Below, in pieces: positions 40,523-49,938 of a stretch of DNA of 64,000 bases. Within the stretch, counting starts at the first letter, position 1. Every line of letters starts with the position of its first letter. The stretch is from Vibrio cortegadensis. GTDB lineage: Bacteria; Pseudomonadota; Gammaproteobacteria; Enterobacterales; Vibrionaceae. The translations under genes were made by a program, and so were the position numbers. The stretch spans positions 3,052,093 to 3,116,092 of the forward strand of contig NZ_AP025472.1 of assembly GCF_024347395.1 (NCBI RefSeq), read 5' to 3'. The notes under the pieces were generated by a model. That model was not told the origin of the DNA, ran no database searches, and was given only the letters and a program-made list of their open reading frames with translations.

Positions 40523-41725
40523 ATGAAAATCTCCAAGTTACAACTCATCTACTTAGCTGCGCTTTCGATGTTAGGTTTTATAGCCACAGATATGTATCTC
40601 CCTGCGTTTAAAATTATGGAGACAGACTTCGCCACAGGCCCAGAACAAATCGCTCTTTCTCTCACCGTATTTCTTGCGGGTATGGCGATAGGGCAACTGC
40701 TATGGGGCTTAGCTTCTGATAAATTTGGCCATAGAAACACCTTGGTTGTCGGCCTAGGCGTGTTCACTCTCGCTTCATTTGGTTTAGCCTTTAGCACTGA
40801 AGTTTGGCAACTATTAAGCTTGCGCTTCATTCAAGCGATCGGCGTATGTGCACCTGCGGTTATTTGGCAGGCGATGGTCATAAAACGTTATCCAGCAAGT
40901 GGTAGCCAACAAATTTTTGCGACAATTATGCCCTTAGTCGCGCTATCACCAGCCCTAGCACCTCAGTTAGGTGTGTTACTTGCGGACAACTTTGGCTGGC
41001 ACAGTATTTTTATCACATTAACGCTAATGGGTGTCATGCTGGTATTAGCAACCATGAGCCAACCTCAAGAGAAGGTTGAAAGTAAGCAAAGCTCAATCAA
41101 AACAGATATCAAAGCGTTACTGCACTCTAAAACCTATGTGGGCAATGTCATGATGTTTGCAATGGCGTCCGCTGCATTCTTCGCTTACTTAACGGGGATG
41201 CCTGAAATCATGAGCCAACTAGGCTATGAACCAAAAGACATCGGTTTAAGCTTTATCCCGCAAACCATCGCTTTTATGGTCGGTGGTTACATGGGCAAAG
41301 TTGGTGTGAAAAAATTTGGTGATGAAAAAGTTCTGAAGCAATTAATTGGTCTTTTCAGTGTCGCGACTCTGCTTATTTTCATCGCATCTCAGTGGACGCT
41401 ATCATCCATTTGGCCAATTTTAGCCCCCTTCTGCTTAATTGCGGTAGCAAATGGTGCGTTATACCCAATCGTCGTAAACCGCGCACTATCTAGCGCAAAA
41501 AACAGCCCAGCAACCGCTGCGGGCCTACAAAATAGCCTGCAAATCTGTGTCAGTGGTTTTGCAAGCGCACTTGTAGCGGTCTTCGCAAGCCAAGCTCAGA
41601 TGGTGACTGGTATTGCGATAATCATTTGCCTAGGCGGTTTATGGGTAGGTTATATCGTGTCGAACAGAGAGCTATCTAAACACTTCAGAGCACCAGACAA
41701 CGCTCGAGTGGTCAGCGACGAATAA
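40523..41725 (+). CDS. punC: Purine nucleoside MFS exporter PunC (YdhC)
   Basis: This major facilitator of 400 residues with about 12 membrane segments is similar to E. coli PunC. The N-terminal GFIATDMYLPAF and the cytoplasmic loop LWGLASDKFGHRN (MFS motif A) are characteristic of the DHA1 drug-efflux branch. I chose the ATG at 40523, which matches the family N-terminus; the ribosome site is only GGAA. It is divergent from punR, its likely activator. The substrate is inferred from the E. coli orthologue. A strong terminator follows. Confidence 0.87.
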   Translation: MKISKLQLIYLAALSMLGFIATDMYLPAFKIMETDFATGPEQIALSLTVFLAGMAIGQLLWGLASDKFGHRNTLVVGLGVFTLASFGLAFSTEVWQLLSLRFIQAIGVCAPAVIWQAMVIKRYPASGSQQIFATIMPLVALSPALAPQLGVLLADNFGWHSIFITLTLMGVMLVLATMSQPQEKVESKQSSIKTDIKALLHSKTYVGNVMMFAMASAAFFAYLTGMPEIMSQLGYEPKDIGLSFIPQTIAFMVGGYMGKVGVKKFGDEKVLKQLIGLFSVATLLIFIASQWTLSSIWPILAPFCLIAVANGALYPIVVNRALSSAKNSPATAAGLQNSLQICVSGFASALVAVFASQAQMVTGIAIIICLGGLWVGYIVSNRELSKHFRAPDNARVVSDE

Positions 41726-41765
41726 TTAAAAATTGATTAATAGACAACTCGGTTAGCTAGAAAAC

Positions 41766-41794
41766 AAAAAAGCCGCGAAATTCGCGGCTTTTTT
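41766..41794. terminator. Bidirectional terminator after punC
   Basis: This is a nearly uninterrupted palindrome with 14-bp arms, aaaaaagccgcgaa / ttcgcggctttttt. It lies between the convergent punC and the solute-binding protein gene and has T runs on both sides. Confidence 0.88.
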
Positions 41795-41807
41795 ATATGA
41801 GACATCA

Positions 41808-42581
41808 CTATAAACTTTTCAAGCCCCACTTTTCAGCGGTCGCTTTGAAAAAACCTTGCGTCTTTTTCAGCTCAACCCAGTGGTTCACATAATTGATCCA
41901 CACTTGGTCATCTTGAGGAAGTAACATCGAAATGGGTGTTGGTCGACGCGGATCTTCGACAGGTACAATCGCTAACTGTTTAAACTTCTCCACCAGCGTC
42001 GCGGCTTCAACATTGGACGTCACTGATACATCAGCACGGCGAGCCAGTAATTCCTGAAAATCACGAGCAGGCGCTTCTATAACAATGTGTTTTGCTTCAG
42101 GGAAAAACTCTTTAACCATCTTCTCTTGCACAGTACCCAATGTTGCCGCAACTTTGATGTTCGAATCATTAAAGTCCTCCCAACTGGAAAATTTAGTCAG
42201 GTCTTTTTTCTGTACAACTGGAACAAAAGCTAAATAAAAATAAGGCTGACTATAACCCGCCACCTTAGCACGCGACATATTCAGCGACGCACTTCCGGTA
42301 ATGTCATATTTATTCGCGGTAATGCCATTAACTAAGGTTTTCCAATCGGTTGCGATATATTCAACCTTTACTCCAAGATCTTTCGCCAATTCCGTCGTGA
42401 CATCAATATCAAAACCGCGATAACTATTGGTTGCTGGATCTTTCATGGTCATCGGGTTCCAGTCTCCCGTGGTTCCCACTCGCATTACGCCAGTGTCTAA
42501 AATCTCTTTTAAACGGCTATCCGCCGAAACTTGTCCAACCGCGAGCAAACACATTCCTAGTGCTATAATGAATCTCTTCAT
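41808..42581 (-). CDS. Periplasmic solute-binding protein (family 3; PheC-like)
   Basis: This exported protein of 257 residues has a signal peptide (1 to about 20, ending VSADS). The family 3 binding-protein fold is marked by RVGTTGDWNPMT and GFDIDVTTELAKDLG. It could be the ligand-binding part of an amino-acid ABC importer formed with the divergent permease at 42675. The RLKEILDTGVMRVGTTGD start also resembles periplasmic cyclohexadienyl dehydratase (PheC), so an enzymatic role cannot be excluded. No ATPase gene is nearby. Confidence 0.8.
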   Translation of the reverse strand: MKRFIIALGMCLLAVGQVSADSRLKEILDTGVMRVGTTGDWNPMTMKDPATNSYRGFDIDVTTELAKDLGVKVEYIATDWKTLVNGITANKYDITGSASLNMSRAKVAGYSQPYFYLAFVPVVQKKDLTKFSSWEDFNDSNIKVAATLGTVQEKMVKEFFPEAKHIVIEAPARDFQELLARRADVSVTSNVEAATLVEKFKQLAIVPVEDPRRPTPISMLLPQDDQVWINYVNHWVELKKTQGFFKATAEKWGLKSL

Positions 42582-42674
42582 TGTCTATTCCTTAATATTA
42601 TTAACTTTTTTTCTCATAGTCTTGATAACATAGCAGTAACATCGAAATTTTATTAGTTAGGATAGTAACTTATT

Positions 42675-43418
42675 GTGAATTACCGACACTTTTTCTTCCT
42701 TTTTACTCCCTTACTTATCACTGGTTGCTCTAGTTATGAGTGGGGATGGTATGTGCTTGATCCTTCCACCGAGCAAGGTCGGACAAACATCGGTTTTCTC
42801 TTAGGTGGTTTTGAAGATACGATAGCAGTATCCCTCCTGAGTATGCTCTTTGCTATGTCGATTGGACTAATGATCGCACTACCCGCTCTTTCAGATAAGA
42901 AATGGCTCAATCTAATCAACCGTGTTTATGTAGAGACGATCCGCTCTATTCCGGTTCTGGTGCTTTTATTGTGGGTTTATTACGGTATGCCGACACTGAT
43001 GGATATCTCACTCAACCACTTTTGGGCTGGGGTGATCGCATTAACCATCGCAGAAAGTGCCTTTATGGCCGAAGTATTTCGTGGTGGCATTCAAGCGATT
43101 CATAAAGGCCAGCACGAGGCCGCAGAATCACTTGGATTGAATTATTGGCAGAAGATGCGCTTTATTATTCTTCCTCAAGCATTAAGACAAATTCTGCCAC
43201 CGCTAGGTAATCAATTTGTCTACATTCTCAAAATGTCTTCGCTGGTGAGTGTAATCGGCTTAAGTGATTTAACTCGACGAGCTAACGAGCTGGTGGTTAA
43301 TGAGTACTTACCTCTAGAGATATACACATTCTTGGTACTTGAATATTTAGTGCTTATCCTAGTGGTTTCACAAGGAGTAAGAATGTTGGAAAAACGAATT
43401 GCGGTACCGAGCCACTAA
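42675..43418 (+). CDS. Amino-acid ABC transporter permease (HisM/GlnP family)
   Basis: This inner-membrane permease of 247 residues has about five membrane segments. The EAA loop that docks the ATPase is EAAESLGLNYWQKM followed by ILPQALRQILPP. Translation starts at GTG (42675). The first hydrophobic stretch ends in LLITGCSS, which looks like a lipoprotein signal and is unusual for a permease. The gene is divergent from the binding-protein gene and is followed by a terminator, so it has no ATPase partner in the same transcript. Confidence 0.85.
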   Translation: MNYRHFFFLFTPLLITGCSSYEWGWYVLDPSTEQGRTNIGFLLGGFEDTIAVSLLSMLFAMSIGLMIALPALSDKKWLNLINRVYVETIRSIPVLVLLLWVYYGMPTLMDISLNHFWAGVIALTIAESAFMAEVFRGGIQAIHKGQHEAAESLGLNYWQKMRFIILPQALRQILPPLGNQFVYILKMSSLVSVIGLSDLTRRANELVVNEYLPLEIYTFLVLEYLVLILVVSQGVRMLEKRIAVPSH

Positions 43419-43472
43419 TCAGTCATAAGTGGGTAATTGATTCACACGATTTGAACATAAGACACAAAAAGT

Positions 43473-43500
43473 AAAAAAGCCGCAAACAGTGCGGCTTTTT
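43473..43500. terminator. Bidirectional terminator between permease gene and glmU
   Basis: A 10- to 11-bp stem (aaaaaagccgc / gcggcttttt) with a 7-nt loop lies between two convergent genes. Confidence 0.85.
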
Positions 43501-43515
43501 CGTTTAACTCTTGAA

Positions 43516-44880
43516 TTACTTCTTAATTTTCGCAGGTCTCTGCCAGTTTGCGATTTTACGCTCTTTCGCTCTGCTAATAACCAATTCGCTTTCCGCGACA
43601 TCTCTGGTAACAGTCGAACCAGCACCAATCGTTGCACCGTCTGCAATAGTGATAGGAGCAATTAATTGGCTATCTGAACCAACAAAAACATCATCACCAA
43701 TAATGGTTTTAAATTTATTAGCACCATCATAATTACAAGTGATTGCACCAGCACCAACATTCACACGTTGGCCAATTTCAGCATCACCCAAGTACGTTAG
43801 GTGATTAGCTTTAGAACCTTCGCCTAAACACGTATTTTTCACTTCCACAAAGTTACCTACATGCGAGTTATTACGCATATCGGCACCAGGGCGTAAGCGA
43901 GTAAATGGACCCACAGTACAGTCTTCACCAACAGTTGCACCTTCAATGACACTGTATGGACGAACGATAGTGTTATCATCAATCTCGCAGTCTTTTAGTA
44001 CACAGCCAGCGCCAATTTTGACATTATCACCAAGGGTAACAGCACCTTCGATAATCACATTCACATCGATCTCGACATCCATACCATATTGAATTGAACC
44101 ACGTAGGTCAAAACGAGCAGGATCGCGTAGCATAACGCCTTGCTCTAATAAGTACTGAGCTTGCATTTGCTGATAGGCACGCTCTAATCGAGCTAACTGA
44201 GCACGGTCATTCACCCCTTCCACTTCGATAGGGTTAGCAGGGTGAACCGCTTCAACCGCACGTCCTTCATTATGCGCAGCTGCGATAACATCAGTAAGGT
44301 AGTATTCACCTTGTGCGTTTTGGTTATTTAAGCCAGATAACCAACGCTTCAGATCACCACCGGTTGCTACCATGACACCAGTGTTGATCTCTTTAATCAA
44401 TTTTTGTTCGTCAGTCGCATCTTTCTGCTCAACGATCGCCACAACAGGACCATTTTTACGCACAATACGGCCATAGCCCATTGGGTTATCAAGCACAACA
44501 GTAAGCAGTGCGATACCGCCAGTAGGCTGTGCTTCCAGTAAGTTTTCAATGGTCTCAGAAGAGATCAATGGAACATCCCCATAAAGCACTAAGATCTTTT
44601 CATCATCTTCAAACTTTGGCGAAGCTTGATCAACCGCATGACCCGTTCCTAACTGATCCGCTTGAAGGATCCAGTTAACAGGTTCTTCTGCTAGTACACT
44701 CTTCATTTGATCACCACCGTGACCATATACAAGGTGAATGTTATGCGCCCCAAGATCGCTGCAAGTATCAATCACATGCTTAACCATTGGTTTACCCGCT
44801 AACGTGTGAAGTACCTTTGGCATATTGGAGTACATACGGGTGCCTTTACCCGCAGCCAGGATAACTGAGCTAAATTTCAT
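43516..44880 (-). CDS. glmU: Bifunctional UDP-GlcNAc pyrophosphorylase / GlcN-1-P acetyltransferase GlmU
   Basis: GlmU makes UDP-N-acetylglucosamine for peptidoglycan and LPS. At 454 residues it has the usual two domains. The N-terminal uridyltransferase begins with ILAAGKGTRMYS (about 7-18). The C-terminal half is a left-handed beta-helix acetyltransferase, with RPGADMRNNSHVGNFVEVK and GAGAITCNYDGANK. It lies downstream of atpC as in many gammaproteobacteria but has a separate terminator before it and its own promoter (44913-44941). glmS is not seen here. Confidence 0.97.
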   Translation of the reverse strand: MKFSSVILAAGKGTRMYSNMPKVLHTLAGKPMVKHVIDTCSDLGAHNIHLVYGHGGDQMKSVLAEEPVNWILQADQLGTGHAVDQASPKFEDDEKILVLYGDVPLISSETIENLLEAQPTGGIALLTVVLDNPMGYGRIVRKNGPVVAIVEQKDATDEQKLIKEINTGVMVATGGDLKRWLSGLNNQNAQGEYYLTDVIAAAHNEGRAVEAVHPANPIEVEGVNDRAQLARLERAYQQMQAQYLLEQGVMLRDPARFDLRGSIQYGMDVEIDVNVIIEGAVTLGDNVKIGAGCVLKDCEIDDNTIVRPYSVIEGATVGEDCTVGPFTRLRPGADMRNNSHVGNFVEVKNTCLGEGSKANHLTYLGDAEIGQRVNVGAGAITCNYDGANKFKTIIGDDVFVGSDSQLIAPITIADGATIGAGSTVTRDVAESELVISRAKERKIANWQRPAKIKK

Positions 44881-44912
44881 GTTCTAACCTATGACGTTTT
44901 TTTAATGCGGCT

Positions 44913-44941
44913 ATTTTAGCCGGAATTCACTGAGCTGTTAA
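44913..44941 (-). promoter_or_regulatory. glmU promoter
   Basis: On the minus strand, -35 TTAACA (44936-44941) and -10 TAAAAT (44913-44918) have a 17-bp spacer. The -10 lies in a 6-bp inverted repeat (cggcta / tagccg, 44908-44922). This follows the atp terminator, so glmU can be expressed on its own. Confidence 0.5.
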
Positions 44942-44975
44942 ATCTGTATTACAAATTATTGATATCAAATAAGCA

Positions 44976-45002
44976 AAAAGGCGACCAATTGGCCGCCTTT
45001 GT
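44976..45002 (-). terminator. atp operon terminator
   Basis: On the minus strand the stem AAAGGCGgCCAATTGGtCGCCTTT is followed by a T run. It lies 27 bp after the atpC stop and before glmU. Confidence 0.82.
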
Positions 45003-45028
45003 CTCAACGTTGCTACTTAATTGCTTAA

Positions 45029-45451
45029 TTAACGACGTTTCTTCGTCAGTTCGATAACTCGTAACTGAGCAATGGCTTTAGCGAGTTCGCTTGCCGCTTG
45101 TGCGAAGTCCATGTCGCCATGCTGATTCTGGATATGTTCCTCAGCTTTGCGCTTGGCTTCTTCCGCCTTAGCTGCGTCTAGTTCTTCACCACGGATTGCC
45201 GTATCAGCCAGTACAGTCGCTGTACCCGGTTGAACTTCAATCATACCACCAGAAACATAAATAATTTCTTCGTGGCCGTGCTGTTTCACGATACGCACCA
45301 TGCCAGGCTTAATAGCGGTCAGCAGCGGGGTGTGACCATGGAAAATACCAAGTTCACCTTCGCTTCCGGTCACCTGAAATGTTTCAACACGACCTGAGAA
45401 AAGTTTTTTCTCTGCGCTTACTACATCTAGATGAAAGGTTATTGCTGCCAT
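45029..45451 (-). CDS. atpC: F1Fo ATP synthase epsilon subunit AtpC
   Basis: Epsilon is a central-stalk subunit that inhibits ATP hydrolysis and links F1 to the c-ring. The 140-residue protein has the N-terminal beta-sandwich (with SGRVETFQVTGSEGELGI) and a C-terminal helical hairpin (about 90-138, AAKAEEAKRKAEEH). It is the last gene of atpIBEFHAGDC, 18 bp after atpD. Confidence 0.96.
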   Translation of the reverse strand: MAAITFHLDVVSAEKKLFSGRVETFQVTGSEGELGIFHGHTPLLTAIKPGMVRIVKQHGHEEIIYVSGGMIEVQPGTATVLADTAIRGEELDAAKAEEAKRKAEEHIQNQHGDMDFAQAASELAKAIAQLRVIELTKKRR

Positions 45452-45469
45452 ATCGCCTCCTATTTAGCC

Positions 45470-46873
45470 TTATAGCTTCTTGGCATTCTCAATAGCTTCG
45501 TCAATAGTACCGCAGTACATGAACGCTTGCTCTGGAATGTCATCGTATTCACCAGCTAGTAGACCTTTAAAGCCACGTAGAGTCTCTTTAAGAGCTACGT
45601 AAACACCTGGGTCACCTGTAAATACTTCCGCTACGTGGTAAGGCTGAGTAAGGAACTTCTCAATCTTACGAGCACGAGATACAACTTGCTTATCTGTTTC
45701 AGATAGCTCGTCCATACCTAGGATAGCGATGATATCTTTCAGCTCTTTATAGCGCTGAAGTGTTGTTTGAACACCTTGAGCGATATCATAGTGCTCTTGA
45801 CCAACTACTAGAGGATCAAGCATACGAGATGTTGAATCTAGCGGGTCAATCGCAGGGTATAAACCCATTGCTGCGATGTTACGGTTAAGTACAACCGTTG
45901 CATCCAAGTGAGCAAACGTTGTTGCTGGAGATGGATCCGTTAAGTCATCCGCAGGTACGTATACCGCCTGAACAGAAGTAATAGAACCCTGTCTAGTCGA
46001 TGTAATACGTTCCTGAAGAACACCCATTTCTTCAGCTAGTGTTGGCTGGTAACCTACCGCAGATGGCATACGACCTAGTAGAGCCGAAACCTCAGTACCT
46101 GCAAGTGTGTAACGGTAGATGTTATCAATGAACAGTAGTACGTCACGACCTTCGTCACGGAAACGTTCTGCCATTGTAAGACCAGTCAAGGCAACACGTA
46201 AACGGTTTCCTGGTGGCTCGTTCATCTGACCGTAAACCATTGCTACTTTTGATTCTTCAGGTTTTTCGATGTTAACAACACCTGCTTCCTGCATCTCAAA
46301 GTAGAAATCGTTACCTTCACGTGTACGCTCACCTACACCCGCAAATACGGATAAGCCTGAGTGTTGTAGTGCGATGTTGTTGATAAGTTCCATCATGTTA
46401 ACGGTCTTACCTACACCCGCACCACCGAATAGACCGATTTTACCACCCTTAGCGAATGGGCAAATCAAGTCGATTACTTTAACACCAGTCTCTAGAAGCG
46501 CTGTCTCGTTAGACTGCTCTTCGTAGCTTGGAGCTTCACGGTGAATTGCATAATGCTCTTCAGCACCAATGTCGCCACACTCATCAATCGCATCACCAAG
46601 TACATTCATGATACGGCCAAGAGTTTTAGTGCCCACTGGAACTGTAATTGGAGCGCCAGTATTTACTACTGTCAAACCACGACGTAAACCATCAGAGCTA
46701 CCCATTACGATTGCGCGAATCACGCCACCGCCAAGTTGTTGCTGAACTTCAAGAACTAGACGTTCTTTAGCATCAGTAACATTCAGAGCATCGTATACAC
46801 GTGGTACTTCGCCCTGTGGGAACTCTACGTCGACTACCGCACCGATGATCTGTACGATCTTACCTGTAGCCAT
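45470..46873 (-). CDS. atpD: F1Fo ATP synthase beta subunit AtpD
   Basis: Beta is the catalytic subunit of F1. It has 467 residues with the Walker A motif GGAGVGKT, the catalytic-site region GERTREGNDFYFEM with its glutamate, and the DELSEE-equivalent loop GMDELSETDKQ. The frame is intact and highly conserved. Spacings of 52 bp to atpG and 18 bp to atpC keep it within the operon. Confidence 0.98.
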   Translation of the reverse strand: MATGKIVQIIGAVVDVEFPQGEVPRVYDALNVTDAKERLVLEVQQQLGGGVIRAIVMGSSDGLRRGLTVVNTGAPITVPVGTKTLGRIMNVLGDAIDECGDIGAEEHYAIHREAPSYEEQSNETALLETGVKVIDLICPFAKGGKIGLFGGAGVGKTVNMMELINNIALQHSGLSVFAGVGERTREGNDFYFEMQEAGVVNIEKPEESKVAMVYGQMNEPPGNRLRVALTGLTMAERFRDEGRDVLLFIDNIYRYTLAGTEVSALLGRMPSAVGYQPTLAEEMGVLQERITSTRQGSITSVQAVYVPADDLTDPSPATTFAHLDATVVLNRNIAAMGLYPAIDPLDSTSRMLDPLVVGQEHYDIAQGVQTTLQRYKELKDIIAILGMDELSETDKQVVSRARKIEKFLTQPYHVAEVFTGDPGVYVALKETLRGFKGLLAGEYDDIPEQAFMYCGTIDEAIENAKKL

Positions 46874-46925
46874 CGTTAATCCTCTAAACTAATTAGTTTT
46901 ACCTAAGCTTTAAACCGAATAAGCG

Positions 46926-47792
46926 TTAAACCGCAGCGGCACCAGAAACAATTTCAGATAGTTCTTGTGTAATCGCCGATTGACGGGCTTTGTTATACAC
47001 AAGTTCTAAATCATCAATAATGTCACCAGCGTTATCAGTTGCTGCTTTCATTGCAATCATTCGAGCCGCTTGCTCTGAAGCAAGGTTCTCTACCACACCT
47101 TGGTATACTTGAGATTCGACATAGCGAACCAACAATGTATCAAGTAATGGTTTTGGCTCGGGCTCATAAATATAATCCCAAGAATGATCGCGCTTAACTG
47201 CTTCGCTGTCTGATTTCGGCAAAGGTAGTAATTGATCGATCGTTGGTTCTTGAACCATAGTGTTTTCAAATTTGTTAAACACTAGGTATAGACGATCTAA
47301 TTCGCCTTCATCATATTTCTTCAGCATTACGCCAACAGAACCGATTAGGTCTTCAAGGCTTGGGCTATCACCTAAACCTGAAACCTGCGCAGCTACTTTA
47401 GCGCCACTGTTATTGAAAAATGCTGTTGCTTTTGAACCAACAACGGCCAGTTCAATTTCAGCACCTTTCTCAGACCAAGCTTGCATGTCATTCATAGCTT
47501 TTTTGAACAAGTTAATGTTCAAGCCACCACACAAACCACGGTCAGTAGAAATAATGATATAACCAACACGCTTGGCTTCACGCTCATCTAAGTACGGATG
47601 TCTGTACTCAAGACTTGCATTAGCCAAATGACCGATCACCTTACGCATTGTTTCAGCATACGGACGAGAAGCTTCCATCGCATCTTGCGAGCGACGCATT
47701 TTTGAAGCTGCTACCATTTCCATTGCTTTCGTGATCTTTTGAGTGCTTTTAACACTCCCGATCTTATTACGAATCTCTTTTGCGCCGGCCAT
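46926..47792 (-). CDS. atpG: F1Fo ATP synthase gamma subunit AtpG
   Basis: Gamma is the rotating central stalk. The 288-residue protein has the N-terminal coiled-coil helix (KEIRNKIGSVKSTQKITKAM, 5-24) and the matching C-terminal helix (about 245-285, YNKARQSAITQELSEIVSGA). STDRGLCGGLN is a conserved stretch in the globular part. It lies between atpA (42 bp) and atpD (52 bp). Confidence 0.97.
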   Translation of the reverse strand: MAGAKEIRNKIGSVKSTQKITKAMEMVAASKMRRSQDAMEASRPYAETMRKVIGHLANASLEYRHPYLDEREAKRVGYIIISTDRGLCGGLNINLFKKAMNDMQAWSEKGAEIELAVVGSKATAFFNNSGAKVAAQVSGLGDSPSLEDLIGSVGVMLKKYDEGELDRLYLVFNKFENTMVQEPTIDQLLPLPKSDSEAVKRDHSWDYIYEPEPKPLLDTLLVRYVESQVYQGVVENLASEQAARMIAMKAATDNAGDIIDDLELVYNKARQSAITQELSEIVSGAAAV

Positions 47793-47834
47793 CGTTACTC
47801 TCCGTTAGTGGGTGACCCGAAGGCCACCAACCAA

Positions 47835-49376
47835 TTACCAGGTCTGGGTTGCTTTGAAATCATCAGCAAGCTTTTTCAGCTTAGCTTCGATGTCGCTATT
47901 ATAAGCACCCGTAGCGTTGATCTCTGTTGCGAAATCAGCGTATTGACCATGAGCGTACGACAGTAGTGATGCTTCAAAATCTAGAACTTTATTCAGTTCT
48001 ACATCGTTCAAGTAACCACGTTCCGCCGCGAAGATAACTAGGGCTTGATCAAATACAGACATTGGAGCGTACTGCTTCTGCTTCATTAGTTCTGTAACTT
48101 TTTGACCATGGTCTAGCTGCTTCTTAGTCGCATCATCAAGATCAGACGAGAACTGTGCGAATGCCGCAAGTTCACGGTATTGAGCTAGTGCAGTACGGAT
48201 ACCGCCAGATAGCTTCTTGATGATTTTCGTTTGCGCTGAACCACCTACACGAGAAACTGAGATACCTGGGTCAACAGCAGGACGAACACCCGCGTTGAAT
48301 AGCTCAGTTTGTAGGAAGATCTGACCATCAGTAATCGAGATTACGTTAGTCGGTACGAATGCAGATACGTCACCAGCTTGCGTTTCAATGATAGGAAGAG
48401 CAGTTAAAGAACCAGTCTTACCTTTCACTTCACCGTTAGTGAAATTTTCTACGTATACTTCGCTTACACGAGCTGCACGCTCTAGAAGACGAGAGTGAAG
48501 ATAGAAAACATCACCAGGGAACGCTTCACGACCCGGTGGACGTTTTAGTAGTAGAGAGATCTGACGATACGCTACCGCTTGCTTAGATAGATCATCATAA
48601 ATGATCAATGCATCTTCGCCACGGTCACGGAAGTATTCACCCATCGCACAACCTGAATACGGTGCAAGATATTGCAGCGCAGCAGATTCAGAAGCAGAAG
48701 CAACAACAACAACGGTATTCGCCAATGCGCCGTGCTCTTCTAATTTGCGAACTACGTTGGCAATAGTCGATGCTTTCTGACCGATTGCTACGTAGATTGA
48801 GAAAATACCAGAATCTTTCTGGTTAATGATTGCATCGATCGCCATCGCTGTTTTACCAGTTTGACGGTCACCGATGATTAGCTCACGCTGACCACGGCCG
48901 ATTGGAATCATTGAGTCAACTGACTTGTAGCCAGTTTGTACTGGTTGATCTACCGATTTACGGTCGATTACACCAGGTGCGATAACTTCTACAGGCGAAG
49001 ACAATTTTGCTTCGATTGGACCTTTACCATCAATTGGCTCACCCAGTGTGTTTACAACACGACCAAGCATTTCAGGACCAACTGGTACTTCAAGAATACG
49101 ACCAGTACCTGTAACTTTCATGCCTTCTTGTAAGTCAGCATATGGACCCATAACAACCGCACCAACCGAGTCACGCTCAAGGTTAAGTGCGAGTGCATAG
49201 CGCCCACTTGGTAGTTCAATCATTTCACCTTGCATCACGTCCGCTAGGCCGTGAATACGGATGATACCGTCACTTACCGATATGATTGTACCTTCATTGC
49301 GAGCTTCACTAACAACGTTGAAAGATTCAATACGTTGTTTGATTAGATCGCTTATTTCAGTGGAATTAAGTTGCAT
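47835..49376 (-). CDS. atpA: F1Fo ATP synthase alpha subunit AtpA
   Basis: Alpha is the non-catalytic nucleotide-binding subunit of F1. It has 513 residues from the ATG at 49376, which begins MQLNSTEISDLIKQRI as in the family and has GGAG just upstream. An earlier in-frame start (49406) would overlap the atpH end and is not favoured. Walker A is GDRQTGKT (169-176 region). DLSKQAVAYRQISLLL is a typical downstream stretch. It follows atpH by 13 bp. Confidence 0.98.
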   Translation of the reverse strand: MQLNSTEISDLIKQRIESFNVVSEARNEGTIISVSDGIIRIHGLADVMQGEMIELPSGRYALALNLERDSVGAVVMGPYADLQEGMKVTGTGRILEVPVGPEMLGRVVNTLGEPIDGKGPIEAKLSSPVEVIAPGVIDRKSVDQPVQTGYKSVDSMIPIGRGQRELIIGDRQTGKTAMAIDAIINQKDSGIFSIYVAIGQKASTIANVVRKLEEHGALANTVVVVASASESAALQYLAPYSGCAMGEYFRDRGEDALIIYDDLSKQAVAYRQISLLLKRPPGREAFPGDVFYLHSRLLERAARVSEVYVENFTNGEVKGKTGSLTALPIIETQAGDVSAFVPTNVISITDGQIFLQTELFNAGVRPAVDPGISVSRVGGSAQTKIIKKLSGGIRTALAQYRELAAFAQFSSDLDDATKKQLDHGQKVTELMKQKQYAPMSVFDQALVIFAAERGYLNDVELNKVLDFEASLLSYAHGQYADFATEINATGAYNSDIEAKLKKLADDFKATQTW

Positions 49377-49389
49377 GCTCCAATCCCCA

Positions 49390-49923
49390 TTAAGACTGCA
49401 AGGCATCGCTCAGGCGGTTCAAACGACCACGCGCTGAGTTATCGATGACTAGGTCTCCGGCTCGAATAATAACCCCACCAAGTAGGGTCTCATCTACACT
49501 GCAATTCAGCTGAACTTTGCGTTCAAGACGCTGCTCAAGTTTGCTGCTGATATCTGTGCGTTGTTCTTCAGAAAGTTCTACGGCTGAAAGTACTTCAACG
49601 TCGATCTCCTTCTCATGCTCTTGTTTAAGCACGAGGAACTCTTCACAAACTTCAGGCATGGCCTTTAGTCGGCCATTTTCAGCCATTACCTTAATTAGGT
49701 TTTGACCAAATTCATCAAACTGTTCGCCGCAAATTGCGATAAATATTTCAGACAGTTGCTCAGCAGATACAGATCCACTTAGCAAATCAGCAATACTATC
49801 GTTTTTTGCTACTTCGGCAGCAAAGGCTAGCATTTGACCCCATTGGTCTAGCTCACCTTTCTCAACCGCAAAATCAAACGCTGCTTTAGCATAGGGGCGT
49901 GCGATTGTAGTCAAATCAGACAT
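49390..49923 (-). CDS. atpH: F1Fo ATP synthase delta subunit AtpH
   Basis: Delta joins the peripheral stalk (b subunits) to the top of F1. At 177 residues it has the usual N-terminal six-helix bundle (ARPYAKAAFDFAVEKG near the start) and the conserved C-terminal segment LLGGVIIRAGDLVIDNSARG. It lies 15 bp after atpF and 13 bp before atpA. Confidence 0.96.
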   Translation of the reverse strand: MSDLTTIARPYAKAAFDFAVEKGELDQWGQMLAFAAEVAKNDSIADLLSGSVSAEQLSEIFIAICGEQFDEFGQNLIKVMAENGRLKAMPEVCEEFLVLKQEHEKEIDVEVLSAVELSEEQRTDISSKLEQRLERKVQLNCSVDETLLGGVIIRAGDLVIDNSARGRLNRLSDALQS

Positions 49924-49938
49924 ATCCTGCCCCTCGCT

